From: JBBRCE01 sp038205115 | GTDB taxonomy: Bacteria; Planctomycetota; Planctomycetia; Pirellulales; JBBRCE01 | Length of the DNA stretch: 18,154 nt | Assembly: GCA_038205115.1 (NCBI GenBank) | Contig: JBBRCE010000079.1 | Span: forward strand, 1 to 18,154 | Direction: 5' to 3' | Shown: positions 1 to 7,160 of the stretch, piece by piece | Position numbering within the stretch: position 1 is the first letter of the stretch | Layout: each line of letters opens with the position of its first letter | Translations under genes and position numbers: made by a program | The notes under the pieces: generated by a model | What the model saw: the letters and a program-made list of their open reading frames with translations, nothing else | What the model was told of the DNA's origin: nothing | Databases searched by the model: none

Positions 1-136
1 CTCGCCCAACTTGCCATTCGCCTCCATCGCGCCGCGTTTCAGCTCCACACAATTCGACCCACATCAAAAAACTCGCTCGCGTCCGCCATCAACGCCTGCC
101 ACGTTGCCGCCTAAATAGGCTTACTTCGACGGGCTG

Positions 137-1231
137 TTAGACGCGGACGATGCGGGGCAGTAAAAAGTTGGTCGGACCGTTGCTAAAGTTTGACAGGCTC
201 AACTGCGGGCTGAATCCGGTGCCGCCGTTGCTCACCGAGTCGAAACCGCTGCCGGCGTCGATCTGACTATAGCGGTGCAAAATGGTGCTCTGTACCACAA
301 CGTTATCGTTTCCGGAGCCCGCGTAAACAAACAGGCGGTCAATATCCGATGCGCTCACGATGATGATGTCGTCCCCATTAAACGTCGAGATCGAAACCGT
401 CTTGGCCACGTTGTTGGCAAAGGTGACGGTGCTGTCGGCCGTGCCAGACATCGAAATGACCGTGCTGCCGTCGATGACCGAAGCTTGAATGCTCACCGAA
501 GAAGCATCACTGTCGTTAATGAACAATGTTCCACGAACGTGGATTGTATTGAGGTCGATGTTGGCGTTCTCGGTCTGAATCGACATGTTGCCGCCCGTGC
601 CGATGCGAATGCCGTTGATGTTCGACGGTCCGCCGAAACTGCTGATGCCAAGCACTCCCTGAGAGTAGAAGTCGGAAATGTCAATTTGCACATTGCCGCT
701 ATCCTGCATGTCAATGGTCGTGGCGCCCACCGAGGATCCGCGGGTGATTTTCAAGAAGCTGGCATCGCCAGCAAACTGATAATACTGGCTTCCCGTTGAC
801 TGCACGACGTTGGCTGTAATTGCGTTGACGGCACCCGAGGTATCAACGTAGCTGATGTTACCCTTGACCAAAATTGAACCGCCTACGCCAAGATTGACCG
901 TGTTGGTTCCGGCGAAGGAATCAACAATATTGAGGTTTGCAGGCAGCACGACGTTGTTGACGGACAAAATATCGTCGCCGTCGTCGAGGTCGATCGTGAC
1001 ATCGCTGGTCACGCCAACAGCTAAAAAACCTGCGGCCATGTTGACCGTGGTACCATTGTTGCCTCGCACCAAAAAGGTGTTGGCAATGCCGGTTGGCAAC
1101 AGCGAGATGTCGTTTGCAGCAGTGTCGCCGGTGATGGTCAGCACGCCGCCAGCAACGGCCGCGGTGACGTCGCCCGCCATCATTTGCCGATTTTCGAGCG
1201 ATTCAAAACGCAGTTTCCGTTTGCGAAGCAT
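137..1231 (-). CDS. Secreted beta-rich surface protein with planctomycete N-terminal LENR motif
   Basis: This 364-residue protein has no function I can name. Residues 2-20 are basic and then carry the motif ESLENRQMMAG, which recurs at the start of many planctomycete exported or surface proteins and probably acts in their targeting; no ordinary hydrophobic signal core is visible. The rest is rich in Val, Ile, Ser, Thr, Asn, Asp and Gly in short alternating strands, as expected of a beta-helix or beta-solenoid. Acidic turns such as LDDGDDI, FNGDDI and AGSGNDN resemble RTX-type calcium-binding turns, but there is no regular nonapeptide array. The start is supported by GGAG on the minus strand (1243-1240), 8 nt before the ATG. 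It stands alone: its 3' end lies near the window edge and the next gene upstream points away. I am confident that it is a real exported protein and have no view on its ligand or role. Confidence 0.8.
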   Translation of the reverse strand: MLRKRKLRFESLENRQMMAGDVTAAVAGGVLTITGDTAANDISLLPTGIANTFLVRGNNGTTVNMAAGFLAVGVTSDVTIDLDDGDDILSVNNVVLPANLNIVDSFAGTNTVNLGVGGSILVKGNISYVDTSGAVNAITANVVQSTGSQYYQFAGDASFLKITRGSSVGATTIDMQDSGNVQIDISDFYSQGVLGISSFGGPSNINGIRIGTGGNMSIQTENANIDLNTIHVRGTLFINDSDASSVSIQASVIDGSTVISMSGTADSTVTFANNVAKTVSISTFNGDDIIIVSASDIDRLFVYAGSGNDNVVVQSTILHRYSQIDAGSGFDSVSNGGTGFSPQLSLSNFSNGPTNFLLPRIVRV

Positions 1232-1650
1232 GACAATGTCTCCAGTGAGGTTCTGCCCAAACCTGACTTTCCAGCGGCTGAGATTGACGTTTGTGACGCA
1301 ATCTCCGGTCAGTGAAAAGCGGCGATATGTGTAATTTGATCGATCATTTCAGCATAATTGGGATGCTGATTTTTTACCAGCAAACGCCGGCGATCCGAGC
1401 AATATTTTGCGTCTAACCGTAGCGCAATCGCTACAGGCGGCACAATCTTGGTGGCGGAACCGCTGCAACGGCCATTGACCTTGCAGGAATTCCAAATGCC
1501 CGGTGCGTAGTCTCGAACGACGGCGGCGCCGCGCCGCGCAACTTGGCATTTCAAACGATCCCGAAAGCGAACCAAGCAGTGCCGGATTGCTGTCCGTGCC
1601 CCACTAGTACCGCGAGGTGGACCGCCGTGGACTCTTTTCGCTTGCCACCC

Positions 1651-1679
1651 TTGCTCGCATAATGGCAAGTTTCTATACT
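1651..1679 (+). promoter_or_regulatory. Putative sigma70-type promoter for the small basic protein
   Basis: TTGCTC at 1651-1656 and TATACT at 1674-1679 are separated by exactly 17 nt. The -10 box matches the consensus at five of six bases and the -35 box at three of six. Transcription would start near 1686 and give a leader of about 100 nt. Found by eye only, so this is a candidate. Confidence 0.45.
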
Positions 1680-1702
1680 AACTGGCTTGCTGGACGCTAG
1701 TT

Positions 1703-1725
1703 CCGTCGAACCGCTGGGTCGACGG
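1703..1725 (+). promoter_or_regulatory. Leader hairpin upstream of the small basic protein
   Basis: CCGTCGA at 1703-1709 and TCGACGG at 1719-1725 form a perfect 7-bp stem with a 9-nt loop, inside the predicted leader. No T-run follows, so it is not an intrinsic terminator. It could stabilise the 5' end or serve as a binding site for autoregulation; this is inference. Confidence 0.35.
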
Positions 1726-1784
1726 GTGAAGTTATTGCGGCGTACGTTCGTCGCCACGTCAAGATTTTGGGAGATTGTGTAACG

Positions 1785-2066
1785 ATGACCATGGATAAAA
1801 GCTTGCGAGTGCGCCGCGGTATGGCCCGCGCTCGTGGAGTGCTCACGCGAGCGGAACGGATTACCAAGCTGCAAGAGGGCGATGTCTGGACGGAAGCCTC
1901 GGCGCCAATTGGCTTGCCCAAGGTGCGCGTGTATAAGCTCTCGATGAAGAAAAAGAAGAAGAAAAAGGAAGAGGGCGAAGAAGGCGCAGCCGCAGCACCT
2001 GCCGCTGGCAAGGCGGGTGCCAAGCCCGCCGCCAAAGCAGCTGCCAAACCGGCTGCCAAAAAGTAG
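1785..2066 (+). CDS. PVC superphylum small basic protein (TIGR04137-like)
   Basis: This 93-residue basic protein matches the small basic signature protein shared by Planctomycetes, Verrucomicrobia and Chlamydiae, thought to act at the ribosome or on RNA. The conserved core runs from about residue 3 to 50: a KSLRVRRG start, a VLTRAERITKLQ segment, and a GLPKVRVYKL strand that leads into a run of seven lysines. After a short acidic patch the C-terminus is Ala/Lys/Pro-rich, like a histone H1 tail. I chose ATG 1785 rather than the upstream TTG at 1767 because GGGAG at 1769-1773 lies before it, about 11 nt away, and family members begin close to this point; ATG 1791 is also possible. A larA-like gene follows after 78 nt on the same strand. 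The family call is from memory of conserved sequence, and the molecular role is not settled. Confidence 0.85.
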   Translation: MTMDKSLRVRRGMARARGVLTRAERITKLQEGDVWTEASAPIGLPKVRVYKLSMKKKKKKKEEGEEGAAAAPAAGKAGAKPAAKAAAKPAAKK

Positions 2067-2144
2067 ACGCTCGCTTCGGTTCGTTTGCAGCGCCAGGTCA
2101 GGGACGAACTGGTTTTGGGTTCCTTCAACCAGTAGTGTGCCAAC

Positions 2145-3416
2145 ATGCGCGTACATCTCGAGTATGGCCGGACCGGACTCGATGTGGAACTGCCCGAAGA
2201 GCGGCTGGTTCGCAGTCTGGCATACAAAAATGCGGTTCCGCTGCCGGATCCACACGGTTCACTGGCGGCGGTGTTGAGCTTGCCTAGCGGCACGCCGCCG
2301 CTTGCCGAACTGGCGCGTGGACGTAAGAGCGCGTGCGTCGTGATCTGCGATATCACGCGCCCTGTGCCCAACCAGATGATTCTCACGCCGGTGCTGCGGA
2401 CGCTGGAAGACGCCGGCATTCCGCGTGACCAAATCACGATTTTGGTCGCCACCGGTCTGCACCGCCCGAATCTGGGCGCGGAACTGGTCGAACTCGTTGG
2501 GCAGGAAATTTTCGATAACTACCGGATCGAAAATCATCATGGCACCGTGCTCGATGAACATGCCTTTTTGGGCACCAGCCCACGCGGTGTGCCAATTTGG
2601 ATCGACAAGCATTATGTCGACGCCGACCTCAAGATCACCACCGGCCTGATCGAACCGCATTTGATGGCCGGCTTTTCCGGCGGCCGTAAGTTGATTTGTC
2701 CGGGCATCGCGGCGCTGGAAACCGTCAAGGTTTGGCACGGGCCCGACTTCTTGGAGCATCCTAATGCGGATTGCGGCATTCTGGAAGGCAACCCGGTCCA
2801 TGAAGAAAACACCTGGATCGGCCGACATACGGGCTGCGACTTCATCGTCAACGTGGTGATCGACGCCCAGCGGCGTCCGTTGAAATGGGTGGCGGGCGAC
2901 ATGGAAGCTGCCTTTCACGAAGGTGTCGATTTCGTGCGCGGCGTGGTCACCGATAAAATCGCAGAGGCCGTCGACGTGGTGGTCACTAGCTCGGCCGGCT
3001 ATCCGCTGGACACCACATTTTACCAGTGCATCAAGGGCATGACCGGCGCACTGCCGATCGTCAAACAGGGCGGCACGATCATCCTGGCCGCGAGCCTCTC
3101 TGAAGGCATCGGCAGCCCCGAGTTTCAAAGCTTGTTCAAAGACAATCCCAGCCTAGACGTTTTCATCGAGCGTATTCTCGGCAAGGACTATTTCGTGATG
3201 GACCAATGGCAATTGGAAGAGTTGGCCAAGGTTCGCCGCAAAGCCAAGGTCAAAATTGTCAGCGACGGTCTGCCGCGCGAACAGCTCGACACGCTGTTCG
3301 TGGAAAGCGCGGCCAGCGTGGAGCAAGCCGTGGCGGATTCGCTGGCCGAATATGGCGATGCCGCCACGCTGGCGGTCATTCCTAAAGGCCCTTACGTGCT
3401 GGCACAAGTTGGCTGA
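2145..3416 (+). CDS. larA: LarA-family nickel-pincer-dependent racemase/epimerase
   Basis: The 423-residue product is a full-length member of the LarA family (DUF2088 N-terminal domain, then the LarA C-terminal domain), almost the length of the L. plantarum lactate racemase. The family uses a nickel-pincer nucleotide cofactor to move hydride at the C2 carbon of 2-hydroxy acids. His106 (in ATGLHRPN), His172 (IEPHLMAG), Lys182 (SGGRKLICPG) and His198 (KVWHGPD) keep exactly the spacing of L. plantarum His108, His174, Lys184 and His200: the two acid/base histidines, the cofactor-bound lysine and the nickel ligand. A TRPVPN segment near residue 71 and a Gln294/Lys297 pair also fit the substrate site. 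Substrate cannot be read from sequence, since relatives act on lactate, malate, phenyllactate or sugar acids. The cofactor-making larB, larC and larE genes are not in this window. No clear Shine-Dalgarno precedes the ATG. Confidence 0.88.
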   Translation: MRVHLEYGRTGLDVELPEERLVRSLAYKNAVPLPDPHGSLAAVLSLPSGTPPLAELARGRKSACVVICDITRPVPNQMILTPVLRTLEDAGIPRDQITILVATGLHRPNLGAELVELVGQEIFDNYRIENHHGTVLDEHAFLGTSPRGVPIWIDKHYVDADLKITTGLIEPHLMAGFSGGRKLICPGIAALETVKVWHGPDFLEHPNADCGILEGNPVHEENTWIGRHTGCDFIVNVVIDAQRRPLKWVAGDMEAAFHEGVDFVRGVVTDKIAEAVDVVVTSSAGYPLDTTFYQCIKGMTGALPIVKQGGTIILAASLSEGIGSPEFQSLFKDNPSLDVFIERILGKDYFVMDQWQLEELAKVRRKAKVKIVSDGLPREQLDTLFVESAASVEQAVADSLAEYGDAATLAVIPKGPYVLAQVG

Positions 3417-3435
3417 CGATTGTTCGTCAACCAGC
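3408..3435. terminator. Hairpin between convergent larA and apt
   Basis: TGACGA (3414-3419) pairs with TCGTCA (3424-3429) around a TTGT loop. The stem extends outward as GTTGG/CCAGC with one G-U pair and one mismatch. It spans the larA stop codon and lies before the apt stop on the other strand. There is no T-run on either side, so it may be a weak bidirectional terminator or an RNA 3'-end stabiliser. Confidence 0.3.
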
Positions 3436-3448
3436 GCGGTCCGCAAGT

Positions 3449-3967
3449 TCAATACTGCAGCAAGCTGTGCGACGGATAGGGCTTAACTCGCTTTGCGCCT
3501 TGCAGCTCGAGCAGTTCGATGATGAACGCGCAGCCCATCACATGGCCGCCGGCTTTTTCGACCAGCCGGCAACAGGCTTCGATCGTGCCGCCAGTGGCCA
3601 GCAAGTCGTCAACGATCAGCACGTTTTGCCCTGCGGAAATTCCGTCGATGTGAATTTCCAGCGTGTCGCTGCCGTATTCTAGATCGTACTTGAAGGCATG
3701 CGTGCCAAACGGCAGCTTGCCCGGCTTGCGGACCGGCACAAAGCCCACGCCAAGCTCAAGCGCCAATGGCGCGGCGAAGATGAAGCCCCGCGCTTCGGCG
3801 GCCGCTACAAGTTGCACGTTTTTGTCGCGGTAATAATCGGCCAGTTGGTGAATCGCCTGCCTGAACGCCTCGGGATGCGAGAGGAGCGGCGTGATGTCGC
3901 GGAACAGAATTCCCGGCTTGGGAAAGTCGGGAATCGCCCGGATGTAATCGGTCAGTTCGAGCGGCAT
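3449..3967 (-). CDS. apt: Adenine phosphoribosyltransferase
   Basis: Apt joins adenine to PRPP to make AMP in purine salvage, in the cytoplasm. The 172-residue protein has the usual family length. The 13-residue PRPP-binding motif VLIVDDLLATGGT occupies residues 116-128. The N-terminus (YIRAIPDFPKPGILFRDITP, residues 8-27), the EARGFIF segment near residue 58 and the RKPGKLPF loop near residue 80 are typical of Apt. The frame is open further upstream to 4024, but I chose the ATG at 3967 because AAGGA lies 7 nt before it and the Apt homology begins there. It is transcribed divergently from pyrB and convergently with larA. Confidence 0.96.
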   Translation of the reverse strand: MPLELTDYIRAIPDFPKPGILFRDITPLLSHPEAFRQAIHQLADYYRDKNVQLVAAAEARGFIFAAPLALELGVGFVPVRKPGKLPFGTHAFKYDLEYGSDTLEIHIDGISAGQNVLIVDDLLATGGTIEACCRLVEKAGGHVMGCAFIIELLELQGAKRVKPYPSHSLLQY

Positions 3968-3974
3968 CGAGAGA

Positions 3975-3979
3975 TCCTT
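3975..3979 (-). promoter_or_regulatory. Shine-Dalgarno site deciding the apt start
   Basis: AAGGA on the minus strand lies 7 nt before the ATG at 3967. It argues against the longer frame, which would add 19 residues unlike Apt. Confidence 0.7.
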
Positions 3980-4022
3980 GCAAAAACGGAAACGGCGCAT
4001 TCCAGCCGGGGCGATATTCGGC

Positions 4023-4050
4023 ACTATAACTTACGCAGGCCTCATCGCAA
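4023..4050 (-). promoter_or_regulatory. apt: Putative sigma70-type promoter for apt
   Basis: On the minus strand TTGCGA (4050-4045) and TATAGT (4028-4023) are 16 nt apart. The -10 box matches the consensus at five of six bases and the -35 box at four of six. The predicted start near 4016 leaves a leader of about 50 nt, consistent with the apt start at 3967. Found by eye. Confidence 0.45.
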
Positions 4051-4224
4051 GCGGTCCGGCGACCGAGCTTTGCCGCGAGACACACAATACCTCGCCCATC
4101 GGCATCACTCAAAACGCAACTCGACATTTCGGCCGGTAGCATCTTTTCCATGCCGCTGCTAAAATCGTACGAACCAATTCTTCGGGTCCATGTCGACTCG
4201 CTTCTTCGCGAGATGCCGCCAACT

Positions 4225-5181
4225 ATGAGCACCCAAACGCTTTCGCCGCAGCAACGTCCCGCCACCTGGACCCGCCGGCATTTACTCGATTTGGAAAGTC
4301 TTTCGGCCGACGAGATCACGACGATTCTCGATACGGCCGACATGCTCAAGCAGGCCACCGACGGCTGCCGCCGCAAACTGGCGGTGCTGGCCGGCAAGAC
4401 GGTGGCCAATCTGTTTTTCGAAAATTCCACTCGCACGCGCACCAGTTTCTCGCTGGCCGCGCGTCGCTTGGGCGCGGACGTGATCGACTTCTCTTCGTCT
4501 GGCAGCAGTCTGTCCAAGGGCGAAACGGTGATCGATACCGCCAAGAATATCGAAGCGATGGGCGTCGACGCGGTGACCGTCCGCCATCCTACGCCTGGCA
4601 CGCCGCAATTACTGGCCCAGAATTTGAGCTGTTCGGTGCTGAACGCCGGCGATGGCCCGCACGAGCACCCGACGCAGGGTTTGCTGGACATTCTTTCGAT
4701 CCGTCAACGCCGAGGCAGCCTGGCCGGTCTGACCGTGGCGCTGGTGGGCGACATCGCGCACAGTCGCACCGCGCGTTCGAATATCTGGGGTTTGAAAAAG
4801 CTAGGCGCGAATGTGATTTTGTGCGGACCATCGACGCTGGTTTCCAAACGCTGGACGGAGTTTGGCGTGGAAGTCTCGCACAATTTGGACGAAATCCTGC
4901 CGCGCTGCGATGTGCTCAACCTGCTGCGAATTCAGTTCGAACGCCAGAACGCACGCCCGTTTCCGTCGGTCCGCGAATACGCCTTACTGTATGCGATGAC
5001 TCGCGAGCGCCTGGCGATCGCCAAAGACGATATCTTGGTACTCGCGCCGGGTCCGATCAATCGCGGCGTGGAAGTCACGCCCGACGTAGCCGACGGCCCG
5101 CATTCGCTGATTTTGGAGCAAGTGTCCAACGGCCTTGCTGTCCGGATGGCCGTGCTGTGGTTGATCTGCGGCAACGATTGA
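4225..5181 (+). CDS. pyrB: Aspartate carbamoyltransferase catalytic subunit
   Basis: PyrB condenses carbamoyl phosphate with aspartate, the committed step of de novo pyrimidine synthesis. From the ATG at 4225 the protein is 318 residues, the usual length. The carbamoyl-phosphate motif FFENSTRTRTSF is at residues 64-75, the second loop SSLSKGETV is near 95-103, RHPTPGTP near 121, and HEHPTQGLLD near 147-156. A GPINRGVEV segment near the C-terminus fits the aspartate domain. The frame extends upstream to 4150, but the extra residues are unlike the family; ATG 4213 is also possible, and neither has a good Shine-Dalgarno. A small hairpin (CTCGC 4197-4201 with GCGAG 4208-4212) lies just before ATG 4213. 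No pyrI regulatory subunit follows; pyrC comes 58 nt downstream, suggesting an operon. Confidence 0.96.
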   Translation: MSTQTLSPQQRPATWTRRHLLDLESLSADEITTILDTADMLKQATDGCRRKLAVLAGKTVANLFFENSTRTRTSFSLAARRLGADVIDFSSSGSSLSKGETVIDTAKNIEAMGVDAVTVRHPTPGTPQLLAQNLSCSVLNAGDGPHEHPTQGLLDILSIRQRRGSLAGLTVALVGDIAHSRTARSNIWGLKKLGANVILCGPSTLVSKRWTEFGVEVSHNLDEILPRCDVLNLLRIQFERQNARPFPSVREYALLYAMTRERLAIAKDDILVLAPGPINRGVEVTPDVADGPHSLILEQVSNGLAVRMAVLWLICGND

Positions 5182-5239
5182 GCACTTTATTTTCTAGCAA
5201 CGATAACCTTTCGGCCCAATCGAAGATTCAGCAGCGTTT

Positions 5240-6529
5240 ATGCCCCACAATTTGCCAGACATTTTGATTCAAGGCGGTCGCGTGATCGACCCGAGCCAAA
5301 ACATGGATCGCGAGACCAATGTTTTGATTCGCCAAGGCCGCATCGCTGGTTTTGACGTGTTGGCCAACGGCGAAACGCAGGTCATCAATGCCTATGGCAA
5401 AATCGTTTCGCCCGGCTTGATCGACATGCACGTGCATTTGCGGGAGCCTGGCCGCGAAGAAGACGAAACCATCGCCAGCGGCACGGCTGCGGCGCTGGCG
5501 GGCGGCTTCACCTCCATCGCCTGCATTCCCAACACCGAACCACCCATCGACACGCAGGGTACCGTCGAATTCATTCGGCAAAAAGCCCAACGTGCCGATA
5601 ACTGCAACGTGTTTGTGGTGGGTTGCGTCAGTAAGAATCGCGAAGGCAAAGAGCTGGCCGAACTGGGTCAACTGGTGCAGGCAGGCGCCGTAGCATTCAG
5701 CGACGACGGCGCGCCGGTCTACGACGCCGAGCTCATGCGCAGAGCCTTCGAATACTGCCTGATGTTCGACAAGCCAATTCTCAACCACGCGGAAGAACGC
5801 GAATTGAGCGAAGGCGGCGTGATGCACGAAGGACTGGTTTCTCTGGTACTCGGGCTGCCCGGCATGCCGGCCGTCGCGGAAGATGTGATGACCAGTCGCG
5901 ACATCGCCTTGGCGGAAGTTACCGGCGGGCGGATTCACATCATGCACGTTTCTTCGGCCGGCAGTGTCGACTTGATCCGCCGGGCCAAGGAGCGAGGCAT
6001 TCGCATCACCACCGAAGTCTGCCCGCATCACTTCACGCTGACGGACGAATGCCTGCGGACGTTCGACTCCAACTACAAAATGAGCCCGCCGCTACGCGGC
6101 AAGCGGCATGTGGACGCCTGCATCGCCGGGCTGGTGGATGGCACCATCGACGTGATTTGCACGGATCACGCGCCGCACGCGGTCGAAAAGAAAATGCGGG
6201 AATTGGATCGCGCCCCGTTTGGCATTCTCGGGCTGGAAACCGCGCTGCCGCTGGTGGTCATGCAATTGATTGAACCCGGTTTGCTCGATTGGCCAACCGC
6301 CTTGGCCAAGATGACCATCAATCCGGCCAGAATTCTCGGTATCGATAAAGGCACGCTAGCGATTGGCGCCGACGCGGACGTGACCGTGATCGACCCTGAC
6401 GCCCGCTGGACGTTGGATGTCGGCAAACTGCGTTCGAAGAGCCGCAACACGCCGTTTGGCGGTTGGGCGATGCACGGCCGCGCGGACACCGTGATTGTCG
6501 GCGGTCGCATCAAGTACCGTGCAGCCTAA
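5240..6529 (+). CDS. pyrC: Dihydroorotase, class I
   Basis: PyrC reversibly cyclises carbamoyl aspartate to dihydroorotate, the step after PyrB. The 429 residues match class I bacterial dihydroorotases. Metal and active-site residues are in place: His64 and His66 in DMHVHLREPG, His183 in ILNHAEE, His236 in RIHIMHVSSAG, and Asp309 in VICTDHAPH. The segment VAFSDDG (residues 151-157) puts aspartate at the bridging position where other amidohydrolases carry a carboxylated lysine. This is the arrangement known from the Aquifex aeolicus enzyme, which works in a non-covalent complex with aspartate carbamoyltransferase. The start ATG has no strong Shine-Dalgarno. The gene sits 58 nt after pyrB and 30 nt before a NYN-domain gene, so cotranscription is likely. 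Confidence 0.96.
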   Translation: MPHNLPDILIQGGRVIDPSQNMDRETNVLIRQGRIAGFDVLANGETQVINAYGKIVSPGLIDMHVHLREPGREEDETIASGTAAALAGGFTSIACIPNTEPPIDTQGTVEFIRQKAQRADNCNVFVVGCVSKNREGKELAELGQLVQAGAVAFSDDGAPVYDAELMRRAFEYCLMFDKPILNHAEERELSEGGVMHEGLVSLVLGLPGMPAVAEDVMTSRDIALAEVTGGRIHIMHVSSAGSVDLIRRAKERGIRITTEVCPHHFTLTDECLRTFDSNYKMSPPLRGKRHVDACIAGLVDGTIDVICTDHAPHAVEKKMRELDRAPFGILGLETALPLVVMQLIEPGLLDWPTALAKMTINPARILGIDKGTLAIGADADVTVIDPDARWTLDVGKLRSKSRNTPFGGWAMHGRADTVIVGGRIKYRAA

Positions 6530-6559
6530 CGCAGCAATCCGCACAAAACGACGGGCACC

Positions 6560-7072
6560 ATGTCGCTGCTGATCGATGGCTATAACCTGCTGCACGCCAC
6601 CGGCATCATCGGCAGCGGTCGCGGGCCAGGCGCGCTCCAGCGTTCGCGAACCGCGCTACTCAACTTCATCGTCGAGTCGCTCTCGGAAACCGACCTCGGC
6701 AAATGCACCGTAGTGTTCGACGCCTCGAACGCGCCTTACGGCGTGCAGCGAAATACCAAGCATCGCGGTCTGGCCGTGCTGTTCGCCGACAAAGACGCCG
6801 ATGCCGATAGCCTGATCGAAGATCTGATCATAGCCCACTCCGCGCCCAAGCGGCTGACCGTAGTCTCCAGTGACCATCGCATTCAACGGGCGGCCAGCCG
6901 GCGCAAAGCCACGCCCGTCGATAGCGACGTCTGGTTTCGGCAAATTCTCCAAGCGCGATCCGATGCGGGCAAAAAAAACGACGACGGTCCGGTCATTAAG
7001 CCCGAAGGACCATTCTCGCAGGGGGAAATCGACTTCTGGCTGAAGACGTTTGGCTTTGACGAAAAGTCGTAG
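6560..7072 (+). CDS. NYN-domain (YacP/Rae1-like) putative endoribonuclease
   Basis: The 170-residue protein belongs to the NYN superfamily of PIN-like metal-dependent RNases, YacP branch. The opening MSLLIDGYNLLHA is the signature strand with catalytic-site Asp6. Further acidic residues expected at the metal site are Asp54 (VVFDASN), an acidic stretch at residues 77-83 and Asp105 (VVSSDHRI). B. subtilis Rae1 of this family cleaves mRNA on the ribosome, but whether this protein does the same is unknown. The C-terminus (about residues 130-170) is charged and ends with a predicted helical GEIDFWLKTFGF segment. The gene starts 30 nt after pyrC with no good Shine-Dalgarno and is probably the last gene of the pyrB-pyrC unit. 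Confidence 0.85.
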   Translation: MSLLIDGYNLLHATGIIGSGRGPGALQRSRTALLNFIVESLSETDLGKCTVVFDASNAPYGVQRNTKHRGLAVLFADKDADADSLIEDLIIAHSAPKRLTVVSSDHRIQRAASRRKATPVDSDVWFRQILQARSDAGKKNDDGPVIKPEGPFSQGEIDFWLKTFGFDEKS

Positions 7073-7073
7073 T

Positions 7074-7139
7074 CGAATTCAGCATGAACGACGGAACTCA
7101 CCGCCTTGACGCGGCGAAATTTGCGCAACGTTGAATTCG
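7074..7139. repeat. Inverted repeat between convergent NYN gene and folD
   Basis: CGAATTCA (7074-7081) and TGAATTCG (7132-7139) are perfect inverted copies 50 nt apart, filling the gap between the two stop codons. A smaller CCGC/GCGG hairpin lies in the loop. There is no T-run, so a terminator role is only possible. Confidence 0.35.
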
Positions 7140-7160
7140 CTGGCCGATCAATCGCAAATG

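Larger units (their letters stand above)
1232..1784. other. Gene-free divergent intergenic region
   Basis: These 553 bases separate the minus-strand surface protein from the plus-strand small basic protein. The open frames here (for example 1309-1668 minus) have no recognisable protein features and read like chance frames in GC-rich DNA. The right part holds a promoter candidate (1651-1679) and a hairpin (1703-1725) that belong to the downstream gene. I see no tRNA-like cloverleaf and no repeat in the left part. Confidence 0.6.

Noticed and set aside
1..114. C-terminal end of a plus-strand gene entering from the left edge (open frame ending in TAA at 112-114)
   Set aside because: All three plus frames are open over this short stretch and none shows a recognisable protein end, so no frame can be chosen.
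855..1334. Plus-strand 159-codon frame opposite the surface protein
   Set aside because: It lies antisense to a well-supported gene and its composition is that of a complementary-strand reading.
1309..1668. Minus-strand 119-codon frame in the intergenic region
   Set aside because: No ribosome-binding site, no recognisable motif, and it overlaps the promoter candidate of the plus-strand gene.
1767..1784. TTG at 1767 as start of the small basic protein
   Set aside because: It overlaps the GGGAG ribosome-binding site at 1769-1773, and the family begins near ATG 1785.
2259..3128. Minus-strand 289-codon frame opposite larA
   Set aside because: It is a long antisense shadow within a fully conserved LarA coding region, with no motif of its own.
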